Shown here in pieces: positions 1 through 5,270 of a stretch of DNA of 5,270 bases; the first letter of the stretch is position 1, and every line of letters begins with the position of its first letter. The DNA is from an uncultured Clostridia bacterium (lineage in GTDB: Bacteria > Bacillota > Clostridia > Christensenellales > Aristaeellaceae), in the NCBI GenBank assembly GCA_946042585.1, contig CAMGDO010000088.1:1-5270 (forward strand), given 5' to 3'. The notes beneath the pieces are model-generated. The model did not search any database. It had not been told where the DNA came from and saw nothing but the letters and a program-made list of their open reading frames with translations. A program made the position numbers and the translations under genes.

Positions 1-28
1 CGTTTGAAGGATAACGAGGATACAGAGC

Positions 29-487
29 ATGAACAAAGTGTATTTGATTGGCAATCTGACGCGCGACCCTGAAATGAGATCGACCAGCACCGGCATTCCG
101 GTCTGCAACTTCAGCATCGCGGTGAACCGCCGCTTCAAGAACGCGCAGACGGGCCAGCAGGAAACCGATTTCTTCAACATCGTCGCTTGGCGCCAGCTTG
201 CCGAGCTCTGCAGCCGCTATCTGGCCAAGGGCAGGAAGGTCGCCGTGTTCGGCTCCATCCAGACGCGCTCCTATGAGGCGCAGGACGGAAGCAAGCGCAC
301 CGCGTTTGACATCGTCGCCGACGAGGTCGAATTCCTCTCCTCGCCCCAGTCCGCAGGCGCTTCCGCCGGTGATTACCATGCCGCGCCGTCCCCCGCACCC
401 GCTGCCGCCCCCCGCGCGCAGGCTCCGGCCTTTGCGCCCGCGGACGCCGGGTTCACGCAGGTGGACGACGATGAGCTTCCGTTTTAA
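29..487 (+). CDS. ssb: Single-stranded DNA-binding protein SSB
   Basis: SSB coats single-stranded DNA during replication, recombination and repair, and recruits partner proteins through its C-terminal tip. The 152-residue protein has the usual bacterial SSB layout. Residues 1 to about 105 form the OB fold, starting MNKVYLIGNLTRDPE and including the conserved FFNIVAWR segment, with Trp54 at the position of the well-known DNA-stacking tryptophan of E. coli SSB. A low-complexity Pro/Ala-rich linker follows (about 108-140), and the protein ends in the acidic tip DDDELPF, the protein-interaction peptide of the family. The ATG has a GAGGA Shine-Dalgarno (16-20) eight bases upstream. The next gene, rpsR, starts 52 bases after the stop, matching the Firmicutes rpsF-ssb-rpsR operon. 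rpsF would lie before the window. A short reading frame F-E-G-stop at 3-14 could be its end, but this is too short to prove. Confidence 0.97.
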   Translation: MNKVYLIGNLTRDPEMRSTSTGIPVCNFSIAVNRRFKNAQTGQQETDFFNIVAWRQLAELCSRYLAKGRKVAVFGSIQTRSYEAQDGSKRTAFDIVADEVEFLSSPQSAGASAGDYHAAPSPAPAAAPRAQAPAFAPADAGFTQVDDDELPF

Positions 488-504
488 CTGAAACCTGAGA
501 AACT

Positions 505-520
505 GCCGGAGCCTTCCGGC
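505..520 (+). other. Small hairpin between ssb and rpsR
   Basis: GCCGGA (505-510) and TCCGGC (515-520) form a perfect 6-bp stem with a four-base loop, ending five bases before the rpsR Shine-Dalgarno. No T run follows, so it is not a terminator. It could tune rpsR translation or mRNA stability inside the ssb-rpsR transcript, but a stem this short in GC-rich DNA can arise by chance. Confidence 0.35.
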
Positions 521-539
521 GATGAAAGGAGAGCTTTCC

Positions 540-788
540 ATGTCCGAAGATCGTGGAGCACGCCGTCCGCGCGGTCGTAAGCCGCGCCGCAAGGTTTGCA
601 GCTTCTGCGTCGATAAGATCGAATATATCGACTATAAGGATGTCAACCGTCTGCGTCGTTTCACCAACGAACGCGGCAAGATTCGTCCCCGCCGTATGTC
701 CGGCACCTGTGCGAAGCATCAGCGTCAGCTGTCCGAGGCCATCAAGCGCGCCCGTGCCATCGCGCTGCTGCCCTACACGGTGGATTAA
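540..788 (+). CDS. rpsR: 30S ribosomal protein S18 (zinc-binding form)
   Basis: S18 is a small-subunit ribosomal protein that pairs with S6 on the platform of the 30S subunit. The 82-residue product has a basic N-terminal tail ([11 protein letters not shown]) and then the S18 core with [13 protein letters not shown] and the signature [19 protein letters not shown]. Cys20 and Cys23 (CSFC), with Cys57 and His60 (CAKH), form a complete C-x2-C...C-x2-H set typical of the zinc-binding version of S18; many bacteria have a version lacking these cysteines. The start at 540 is preferred over the in-frame ATG at 522 because AAAGGAGAG (525-533) is a strong Shine-Dalgarno six bases before 540 and overlaps the 522 codon region. 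The gene is last in the ssb operon and is followed by a terminator. Confidence 0.97.
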   Translation: MSEDRGARRPRGRKPRRKVCSFCVDKIEYIDYKDVNRLRRFTNERGKIRPRRMSGTCAKHQRQLSEAIKRARAIALLPYTVD

Positions 789-813
789 GCGGTATTTTTA
801 CCTGCTGCGAAAT

Positions 814-848
814 AAAGAGACCCGCTTTTGTGGCGAGTCTCTTTTTTT
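814..848 (+). terminator. Rho-independent terminator after rpsR
   Basis: AAAGAGAC (814-821) pairs perfectly with GTCTCTTT (837-844). An inner CGC/GCG pairing (823-825 with 833-835) can extend the helix, and a run of seven T follows (842-848, partly in the stem). It starts 25 bases after the rpsR stop and ends the ssb-rpsR transcript. Confidence 0.88.
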
Positions 849-880
849 GCGGTCCGGATAGGAGATTCACACGATTATCA

Positions 881-894
881 CAAACATTTGTTCG
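881..894 (+). promoter_or_regulatory. Candidate LexA (SOS) box, degenerate
   Basis: CAAACATTTGTTCG resembles the Gram-positive LexA/DinR box, whose core is GAAC-N4-GTTC. The core here is AAAC-ATTT-GTTC, with 7 of 8 fixed bases matching. Extended left by one base and stopped at the T of 891, it is also a near-palindrome (ACAAA-CA-TTTGT, 880-891). It lies 19 bases upstream of the -35 of the promoter for the operon ending in recA, a classic SOS-regulated gene. Against it: the first G of the core is A, and the site does not overlap the promoter as the strongest LexA operators do. This is a plausible but unproven operator. Confidence 0.35.
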
Positions 895-913
895 CGTTTT
901 TGCGTGTGCCTAC

Positions 914-942
914 TTGTTTGCCCTGCTGTTTTATGATATAAT
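914..942 (+). promoter_or_regulatory. Sigma-A promoter for rimO-pgsA-pncC-recA
   Basis: TTGTTT (914-919) as -35 is separated by exactly 17 bases from a perfect TATAAT -10 (937-942). The -10 is preceded by TG at 934-935, giving an extended -10. Transcription should begin around 949. This is the only strong promoter seen between the rpsR terminator and the operon, and no terminator interrupts the genes downstream through recA, so it probably serves all four. Confidence 0.85.
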
Positions 943-976
943 CCATTAGAATTTGATGAGGATTTCGGAGGCGCGC

Positions 977-2284
977 ATGAAGATTGGCGTCATTTCCCTG
1001 GGCTGTGTGAAAAACCGCGTGGACACAGAGCAGATGCTTTCGCTCCTGACGGCGAAGGGGCATGAATTTACAGCGGATCCGGCGCAGGCCGACGCGCTGC
1101 TGGTCAACACCTGCGGCTTTATTGACCCTGCCAAGGAAGAAAGCATTCAGGCGATTCTGGAGATGGCGCAGTACAAGCAGACGGGCCGCTGCCGCAAGCT
1201 GATTGTGACAGGGTGCCTTGCGCAGCGCTATGGCGACGCGCTGCTGGAGGATATGCCTGAGATTGACGCGCTGGTGGGCGTCAGCCAGTATGGGCAGATC
1301 TGCGATATACTGGATCGTGCCTTTGCCGGAGAGCGCGTGGATGAGCGCAGGCGCAGCCAGCAGATGCTCGAATGTGGCCGCGTGCTGACAACGCCGGGAT
1401 ATTCGGCCTATGTGCGCATTGGCGAGGGGTGCAACAACCGCTGCGCCTACTGCGCCATTCCCCTCATTCGCGGCAGCTACCGCTCGCGCGGGGAGGCGCA
1501 GATTCTGGAGGAAATGCGCACGCTGGCGCGAGGAGGCGCGCGGGAACAGATTCTCATCTCCCAGGATACCTCGCGCTATGGCACGGACAATGGCTCCTCG
1601 CTGCGCGAGCTGGTGAAAAAGGCCGCGCAGGTGGAAGGCGTGGACTGGCTGCGGGTATTGTATATGTATCCCGATGAAATCGATCTGAAGCTGCTGGAGG
1701 AGATGGCGCGGCACGAAAACGTGTGCAAGTATCTTGATCTGCCGCTGCAGCATGCCTCCATGCCGGTGCTTGCGCGCATGAACCGCCGGGGCGATATAGA
1801 AGAGACGAAAAAACTGCTGCTGGCTGCGCGCGATATGGGCTTTACCCTGCGCACCACCTTCATTGTGGGCTTCCCCGGCGAAACGCAGGAGGATTTCAAG
1901 CGCCTGATGGACTTCACCGCCGAGGTGCGATTTGACAGAATGGGCGCCTTCAGATACTCCGCCGAGGAGGATACGCCCGCCGCGGAGATGCCCGATCAGA
2001 TTGACGAGAGCGTGAAGGAGGAGCGGCTGGACACCCTGATGGCGCTGCAGGCCGAAATCAGCCGCGAGGGCAACGAAGCGCGCGTGGGCAGGGAATACCG
2101 GGTGCTGGTGACAGGCATGGAAAATGGCCTGTACAGCGGACGCAGCGAAATGGAATCGCCCGATTCGGACGGCGAAATCTATTTCACCGCCCATAAGGAG
2201 CTCACAGAGGGAGAGTTTATCCGGGTGAAGATCACCCGGGCTGATGTATACGACCTGTATGGCGAGGCTGTTGGCGATCAATAA
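977..2284 (+). CDS. rimO: Ribosomal protein S12 methylthiotransferase RimO
   Basis: RimO is a cytoplasmic radical-SAM enzyme with two iron-sulfur clusters. It adds a methylthio group to a conserved aspartate of ribosomal protein S12. The 435-residue protein has the expected order of parts. The N-terminal methylthiotransferase domain carries the SLGCVKNRVDTE signature, with Cys10, Cys46 (NTCGFID) and Cys80 (TGCLAQRY) to hold one 4Fe-4S cluster. The radical-SAM core has GCNNRCAYCAIP, whose Cys152, Cys156 and Cys159 hold the SAM-binding cluster. A C-terminal TRAM domain starts at about 370. The SLGC-KN-VDTE and AYCAIP forms favour RimO over its tRNA-modifying relative MiaB. I chose ATG 977 because CGGAGG (966-971) sits five bases upstream. 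In-frame TTG 953 and ATG 956 lie almost at the predicted transcript start and lack a ribosome binding site. It is first in the operon, 12 bases before pgsA. Confidence 0.96.
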   Translation: MKIGVISLGCVKNRVDTEQMLSLLTAKGHEFTADPAQADALLVNTCGFIDPAKEESIQAILEMAQYKQTGRCRKLIVTGCLAQRYGDALLEDMPEIDALVGVSQYGQICDILDRAFAGERVDERRRSQQMLECGRVLTTPGYSAYVRIGEGCNNRCAYCAIPLIRGSYRSRGEAQILEEMRTLARGGAREQILISQDTSRYGTDNGSSLRELVKKAAQVEGVDWLRVLYMYPDEIDLKLLEEMARHENVCKYLDLPLQHASMPVLARMNRRGDIEETKKLLLAARDMGFTLRTTFIVGFPGETQEDFKRLMDFTAEVRFDRMGAFRYSAEEDTPAAEMPDQIDESVKEERLDTLMALQAEISREGNEARVGREYRVLVTGMENGLYSGRSEMESPDSDGEIYFTAHKELTEGEFIRVKITRADVYDLYGEAVGDQ

Positions 2285-2296
2285 GGAGGATGCCGG

Positions 2297-2818
2297 ATGA
2301 ATCTGCCGAACAAACTGACCATTCTGCGCATTGCAATGGTGCCCGTGTGCCTTGTGCTGGTGGCATTGGGCTGGTATGTCGCTGCGGCGCTGGTGTTTGC
2401 CCTGGCCGCCATCACGGATGCGCTGGACGGGCATATTGCCCGCAAGAAACAGCTGGTGACGAGCTTTGGCAAGTTTGCCGACCCGATTGCCGACAAGATT
2501 CTGACGGTGAGCACCATGATGATGATGAGCGGTCAGGGGCTTTTGCCGGTGTGGGTGCCCGTCATTGTGGTGATACGCGAGCTGATGGTGGACGGACTGC
2601 GCCTCATTGCCGCCGAGCAGGGCCGCGTGGTGGCGGCGGGGCTGAGCGGCAAAATCAAAACCGTGGTGCAGATGGTGACCATTCTGTGGGTATTGGTGAT
2701 TGACGTGCCGGTGATGACGACGGTGCTGAGCGTGGCGGTGTGCGTGCTGACGGTGTATTCCGGCGCGGAATATCTGTATCAGCTGCGCGATCTGTTTGCC
2801 GCAGACCTGAAGAAATGA
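2297..2818 (+). CDS. pgsA: CDP-diacylglycerol--glycerol-3-phosphate 3-phosphatidyltransferase
   Basis: PgsA makes phosphatidylglycerophosphate from CDP-diacylglycerol and glycerol-3-phosphate, the committed step to phosphatidylglycerol and cardiolipin, in the cytoplasmic membrane. The 173-residue protein has the complete CDP-alcohol phosphotransferase signature D-x2-DG-x2-AR-x8-G-x3-D-x3-D: Asp41, Asp44-Gly45, Ala48-Arg49, Gly58, Asp62 and Asp66. These aspartates bind the catalytic metal ions. The N-terminus (NLPNKLTILRI) is typical of PgsA. Hydrophobic segments at about 12-40, 83-98 and 125-155 fit a multi-pass membrane protein. The Shine-Dalgarno AAGGAGGA (2283-2290) overlaps the rimO stop, indicating translational coupling. 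The stop overlaps the next start as ATGA. A run of four ATG codons (2516-2527, Met74-77) lies in a predicted membrane helix. The signature also occurs in other CDP-alcohol transferases, but length and gene context favour PgsA. Confidence 0.93.
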   Translation: MNLPNKLTILRIAMVPVCLVLVALGWYVAAALVFALAAITDALDGHIARKKQLVTSFGKFADPIADKILTVSTMMMMSGQGLLPVWVPVIVVIRELMVDGLRLIAAEQGRVVAAGLSGKIKTVVQMVTILWVLVIDVPVMTTVLSVAVCVLTVYSGAEYLYQLRDLFAADLKK

Positions 2819-3267
2819 CAAAGCAGCTGATTGACGCGCTGTCCGCGCGCGGGCAGACGCTGGGAACGGCGGAGAGCCTGACGGGCGGGCTGCTGGCGGA
2901 TGCGTTCATCTGCGTGCCGGGCGCCAGCCGCGTGATGATGGGCGGCGTGGTGGCCTATGATGAGGGGCGCAAGGAGACGCTGCTGGGCGTGCGCCATGAA
3001 ACGCTCATGCGGCACACTGCGGTGAGCAGCGAAACGGCGCGGGAAATGGCAGCGGGCGCGCGCGCACGCATCGGTGTGGATTATGCGCTGAGCACCACGG
3101 GATATGCAGGGCCTGACGGCGAGGACGTGGGGCTGGTGTATATCGGCTACTGCGGGCCGGATGGCGAAGAGACGCAGGCCTGCCGCTTTCAGGGCGGGCG
3201 CGGGGAAATCCGCGCGCAGGCCGTGCAGGCGGCGGTGGAAATGCTGAAAAAACATATTCTGAAATAA
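2815..3267 (+). CDS. pncC: Stand-alone CinA C-terminal domain, nicotinamide-nucleotide amidohydrolase (PncC type)
   Basis: This protein belongs to the CinA C-terminal family, whose characterised members (PncC) deamidate nicotinamide mononucleotide to nicotinate mononucleotide in pyridine nucleotide recycling. The 150 residues match just that domain: TAESLTGG (18-25, Ser21), VPGASRVMMGGVVAYDEGRK (34-53, Tyr48 and Lys53), AVSSETAREMAAGA (69-82) and TTGYAGPDG (94-102). Ser21, Tyr48 and Lys53 are the conserved residues I would expect in the active site. The N-terminal MoaB-like domain of full-length CinA is absent, and no room exists for it because the ATG overlaps the pgsA stop by four bases. 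After GPDG the protein goes directly to VGLVYIG, omitting several residues, including a usually present Lys-Pro, seen in many relatives. Location just before recA is the classic cinA-recA arrangement. The family is sure; the exact reaction is inferred. Confidence 0.87.
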   Translation: MTKQLIDALSARGQTLGTAESLTGGLLADAFICVPGASRVMMGGVVAYDEGRKETLLGVRHETLMRHTAVSSETAREMAAGARARIGVDYALSTTGYAGPDGEDVGLVYIGYCGPDGEETQACRFQGGRGEIRAQAVQAAVEMLKKHILK

Positions 3268-3282
3268 ACGAGGAGAAGCAGC

Positions 3283-4368
3283 ATGGCGAAGAAAGCGGAA
3301 GAAAAGACGGCAAAGGTGATGGATGACCGCGCAAGGGCGCTGGAAACGACGCTGGCGTCGCTGGAAAAGCAGTTTGGCAAGGGCACGGTGATGAAGCTGG
3401 GCGAGCAGGCGCACATGAAGGTGGACGTGGTGCCTACCGGATGCCTGGAGCTGGATCTGGCGCTGGGCGTGGGCGGTATTCCAAAGGGCCGCATCATCGA
3501 GGTGTTCGGCCCCGAATCGAGCGGCAAAACGACGGTGGCGCTGCATGTGGTGGCGGAAAGCCAGAAGCGCGGCGGCATTGCGGCGTTCATTGACGCCGAG
3601 CACGCGCTGGACCCTGCCTATGCGCAGAAGCTGGGCGTGAACATTGACGAACTGTACGTCAGCCAGCCCTCCACGGGTGAGGACGCGCTGGAAATCTGTG
3701 AGGCGCTGGTGCGCTCGGGCGCGGTGGATATCGTGGTGGTGGACTCGGTGGCGGCGCTGGTGCCGCGCGCCGAGATTGACGGCGAGATGGGCGACAGCTT
3801 TGTGGGTCTGCAGGCGCGGCTGATGAGCCAGGCGCTGAGAAAGCTGGCGGGCGTGGTCAACAAGACCAACGCCATCGTGATCTTTATCAACCAGCTGCGT
3901 GAAAAGGTGGGCGTGATGTACGGCAATCCCGAGGTCACCACGGGCGGCCGCGCGCTCAAATTCTACTCTTCCGTGCGGCTGGATGTGCGCCGCGGCGAGC
4001 AGCTCAAGAACGGCCCCACGGTCATCGGCAACCGCACCAAGATCAAGGTGGTCAAGAACAAGGTGGCGCCGCCCTTCCGCGTGGCGGAGTTTGATCTGCT
4101 CTATGGCGAGGGCATCAGCCGCGAGGGAACCATTCTGGATATGGCGGTGGAGCGCGACATCATCCACAAGAGCGGTGCGTGGTTCAGCTATAAGGATGAG
4201 CGCATTGCCCAGGGCCGCGAAAACTGCCGCCTGTACCTCAAGGAGCATGCCGATATGCGCGAGGAAGTGGAGGAAGCCATCCGCGCGACCTTCCAGCCGG
4301 TGGAGGTGAATCCGGACGAGGATCCCGCGCCGGAAATGCCCGAATCCGAGTTTGAAGATCTGGAATAA
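3283..4368 (+). CDS. recA: Recombinase RecA
   Basis: RecA forms ATP-dependent filaments on single-stranded DNA, carries out homology search and strand exchange, and triggers LexA self-cleavage in the SOS response. The 361-residue protein contains Walker A GPESSGKT (76-83, Lys82), the [10 protein letters not shown] segment with catalytic-type Glu106, Walker B IVVVDS (150-155, Asp154), and [22 protein letters not shown] (201-222), which holds the sensor glutamine Gln204 and DNA-binding loop L2. The C-terminus is acidic ([19 protein letters not shown]), as in other RecA proteins, where it damps activity. The N-terminal lead is about ten residues longer than in E. coli RecA, whose Walker lysine is Lys72. 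GAGGAG (3270-3275) seven bases upstream supports this start. It is last in its operon and is followed by two terminators. The recX gene often found next to recA is not present downstream. Confidence 0.98.
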   Translation: MAKKAEEKTAKVMDDRARALETTLASLEKQFGKGTVMKLGEQAHMKVDVVPTGCLELDLALGVGGIPKGRIIEVFGPESSGKTTVALHVVAESQKRGGIAAFIDAEHALDPAYAQKLGVNIDELYVSQPSTGEDALEICEALVRSGAVDIVVVDSVAALVPRAEIDGEMGDSFVGLQARLMSQALRKLAGVVNKTNAIVIFINQLREKVGVMYGNPEVTTGGRALKFYSSVRLDVRRGEQLKNGPTVIGNRTKIKVVKNKVAPPFRVAEFDLLYGEGISREGTILDMAVERDIIHKSGAWFSYKDERIAQGRENCRLYLKEHADMREEVEEAIRATFQPVEVNPDEDPAPEMPESEFEDLE

Positions 4369-4384
4369 CGCAGGACGGAATAAA

Positions 4385-4419
4385 AAAGAAGGGGCGAAAG
4401 CCCCTTCTTTGTGTTTTTT
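4385..4419 (+). terminator. Strong terminator after recA, probably bidirectional
   Basis: AAAGAAGGGGC (4385-4395) pairs perfectly with GCCCCTTCTTT (4400-4410) around a GAAA tetraloop, giving an 11-bp stem followed by a T-rich run (4411-4419). On the minus strand the same stem is followed by the complement of the A run at 4382-4387, so it can also end transcription from the convergent HAD gene. Confidence 0.93.
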
Positions 4420-4438
4420 CTGCATTTTGCGCGTATGA

Positions 4439-4466
4439 GCCGTCGGGCATTCCCGGCGGCTTTTTT
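4439..4466 (+). terminator. Second tandem terminator between recA and the HAD gene
   Basis: GCCGTCGGG (4439-4447) pairs with CCCGGCGGC (4452-4460) with a single T-G wobble and a CATT loop, followed by six T (4461-4466). It is oriented with recA and acts as a backup to the first terminator. No T run follows it on the minus strand, so it should not stop the HAD transcript. It ends 17 bases before the end of the convergent gene. Confidence 0.85.
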
Positions 4467-4483
4467 ATTTGCCGTCTTTGGCG

Positions 4484-5121
4484 CTATCCCTCAAGCGCGA
4501 GACGGGCGGCTTGAGCAAAATCCGCTGCCACATCGCAGCGGGCGGTGCGCAGCGTATCGCTGTTTTGATGTCCGCCCTCCAGCAGGATGCAGCGCATGCC
4601 CAGCGCGCGGGCGACCTCGGCGTCGTGCAGCGTGTCGCCCAGCAGCACGCAGTCCGCGCCGTCAATGCCATGGCGCAGCAGGTATTCGCGGCCGATGCCC
4701 TCCTTGGAGGTGGCATAGATATGGTCGAGTCCCAGCACGTCGTCGAAATACTGCGCGATGGGGTAGCGCGCCATCTGCCGGAGCAGGTTTTCGCGCTTGG
4801 AAGCGGACAGAATGATCTGATGGCAGCCTGCCGCCTGAAAGGCGGAGAGCAGCGCCTGCGCGCCCTCGCGCAGCGGGCATGCGCTCTCAAGACGATTGTA
4901 TTGCGCCATCCATTCGTGGGATACCACGGGAAAGATGTCCGCGCCCAGCCCGAGACGGGCATAGTAATCCTGCACGGGAAAGCCGAAATGCGCGCGGTAA
5001 TCCGTCAGGTCGCGCAGCAGCGGCTTATTGTATTTTGCAGAATGGCGTTCATGGCAAGCAGTCCGGTTTCCGCATCGTCCAGCAGCGTGCCGTTCCAGTC
5101 CCAGAAGATGAATCTGTTCAT
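4484..5121 (-). CDS. HAD-family hydrolase, interrupted by a -1 frameshift
   Basis: HAD-superfamily hydrolases, mostly phosphatases, use an aspartate nucleophile. The gene starts with ATG at 5121 (GGAG at 5127-5130, five bases upstream) and encodes MNRFIFWDWNGTLLDD before the frame is lost after Gln29 and stops early. The other frame continues KYNKPLLRDLTDYRAHFGFPVQDYYARLG to the stop at 4484. Adding one A (T on the plus strand, 5033-5036) joins them into 212 residues. In that joined numbering, motif I has nucleophile Asp8 with Asn10 in place of the second aspartate (DWNGT), motif II is ILSASK with Ser106, motif III is probably Lys140, and motif IV is GDTLHD (Asp163, Asp167). Residues about 17-85 suggest a small helical cap, as in phosphoglycolate-phosphatase-like members. 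The substrate is unknown. The GTG at 4975 that opens the longer fragment has no ribosome binding site and is not the real start. The break is probably a sequence error, but a true pseudogene is possible. Confidence 0.85.
5033..5036 (-). other. Frameshift site in the HAD gene (T4 run, A4 on coding strand)
   Basis: The coding strand reads CTGCAAAATACAAT. With one more A it would read CTG CAA AAA TAC AAT, giving Leu-Gln-Lys-Tyr-Asn and joining both halves of the HAD protein seamlessly. A one-base loss in this short run is the simplest explanation. The site lies less than 200 bases from the adapter-bearing contig end, where coverage is likely low. Confidence 0.75.
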
Positions 5122-5222
5122 AAATGCTCCGTTGTGATTTCTCCGCTGCGCACGCGCAGCACAGCCTCGGGCGCTGCGCCCGACAGGTCGCTCAAATCCG
5201 TGCAGGTGAGCAGCGTCTGCAC
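5118..5222 (-). CDS. recF: Probable RecF, C-terminal 34 residues (partial)
   Basis: Reading the minus strand from the edge of the genomic sequence gives VQTLLTCTDLSDLSGAAPEAVLRVRSGEITTEHL and a TGA that overlaps the HAD start as ATGA. The pattern VQT-hydrophobic-TCTDL, then a short spacer, then a hydrophobic-R-V-x-x-G-x-I stretch, matches the end of the RecF DNA replication and repair protein. There the conserved (Q)TxxTxT(D/S) strand lies near the C-terminus and is followed by FxVxxG. RecF is an SMC-like ATPase that helps load RecA at single-stranded gaps. Only the tail is present because the real sequence stops at about 5224, where adapter begins, so no Walker motifs are available for confirmation. 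The identification is from pattern memory, not alignment. Confidence 0.55.
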   Translation of the reverse strand: MQTLLTCTDLSDLSGAAPEAVLRVRSGEITTEHL

Positions 5223-5224
5223 GC

Positions 5225-5270
5225 CTGTCTCTTATACACATCTCCGAGCCCACGAGACGTAGAGGAATCT
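5225..5270 (+). other. Illumina Nextera adapter read-through (not genomic)
   Basis: Positions 5225-5243 are the reverse complement of the Tn5/Nextera mosaic end (CTGTCTCTTATACACATCT). Positions 5244-5258 (CCGAGCCCACGAGAC) are the rest of the Nextera read-2-side adapter. Positions 5259-5266 (GTAGAGGA) fit an 8-base i7 index, and 5267-5270 (ATCT) is the start of the P7 flank. The order and spacing match the known library construct, so this is untrimmed adapter at a contig end. Translation across it produces the artefact peptides VSYTHLRAHET (plus strand) and MGSEMCIRDR (minus strand). Confidence 0.98.

Noticed and set aside
953..976. N-terminal extension of RimO from TTG 953 or ATG 956
   Set aside because: The predicted transcript start is about 949, leaving no room for a ribosome binding site. 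ATG 977 has CGGAGG at proper spacing and gives the normal MKIGVISLGC start.
2221..2239. Perfect inverted repeat CCGGGTGA-AGA-TCACCCGG inside the 3' end of rimO
   Set aside because: It encodes normal TRAM-domain sequence (IRVKITRA) and has no T run. An 8-bp repeat of this kind is expected by chance in 5 kb of GC-rich DNA.
2516..2527. (ATG)4 trinucleotide repeat in pgsA
   Set aside because: It encodes four methionines in a predicted membrane helix. It is too short to treat as a phase-variable repeat, and the frame is intact.
878..2821. 647-codon open frame on the minus strand opposite rimO and pgsA
   Set aside because: It is rich in His, Gln, Arg and Ala with no recognisable domain, lies wholly opposite two confident genes, and runs through the rimO promoter. 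It is a shadow caused by GC-rich codon use.
2779..4425. 548-codon open frame on the minus strand opposite pncC and recA
   Set aside because: It has the same shadow composition, begins inside the bidirectional terminator, and lies opposite a textbook RecA.
5029..5042. Programmed ribosomal frameshifting in the HAD gene
   Set aside because: CTGCAAAATAC is not a canonical X-XXY-YYZ slippery heptamer, I see no clear stimulatory hairpin or internal Shine-Dalgarno there, and HAD hydrolases are not known to use this. Sequence error or mutation is simpler.
5225..5243. Mosaic end sequence as evidence of a natural Tn5-type transposon
   Set aside because: It is followed immediately by the Nextera adapter, index and P7 bases, so it comes from library preparation.

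Overview
The window is a GC-rich stretch of ordinary bacterial housekeeping DNA. It is most consistent with a Clostridia-like member of the Firmicutes (Bacillota), probably from a shotgun or metagenomic assembly. The evidence is the ssb-rpsR pair (the end of the usual rpsF-ssb-rpsR operon), the clostridial-style run rimO-pgsA-cinA/pncC-recA, strong GGAGG-type ribosome binding sites, and a consensus sigma-A promoter. The genus cannot be determined from the sequence alone.

Layout. Positions 29-788 (+) hold ssb and rpsR, closed by a rho-independent terminator at 814-848. Positions 849-976 are a short control region with a near-consensus extended -10 promoter (914-942). Upstream of it lies a degenerate Gram-positive LexA-box-like palindrome (881-894). 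Positions 977-4368 (+) form a tight four-gene operon: rimO (S12 methylthiotransferase), pgsA (phosphatidylglycerophosphate synthase), a stand-alone CinA C-terminal/PncC deamidase that overlaps pgsA by ATGA, and recA. Two tandem terminators follow (4385-4419 and 4439-4466), and the first can work in both directions. Convergent to recA on the minus strand are the last 34 codons of a probable recF (5222-5118), which overlaps by ATGA the start of a HAD-family hydrolase (5121-4484). The HAD gene carries a -1 frameshift near 5033-5036. Restoring one base makes a complete 212-residue protein.

The last 46 bases (5225-5270) are not genomic. They are the Illumina Nextera transposase mosaic end, the read-2-side adapter, an 8-base i7 index and the first four bases of the P7 flank. 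The biological sequence therefore ends at about 5224, in recF. Any ORF running into this tail has a false terminus.

The genes cover single-stranded DNA binding (SSB), strand exchange (RecA) and probably RecA-loading support (RecF), together with ribosome components and modification (S18, RimO), phospholipid synthesis and pyridine nucleotide salvage. I found no sign of a novel system, mobile element, CRISPR array or RNA gene. The observations most worth checking are the adapter tail, the frameshift, the probable recF remnant and the LexA-box-like site upstream of the recA operon.
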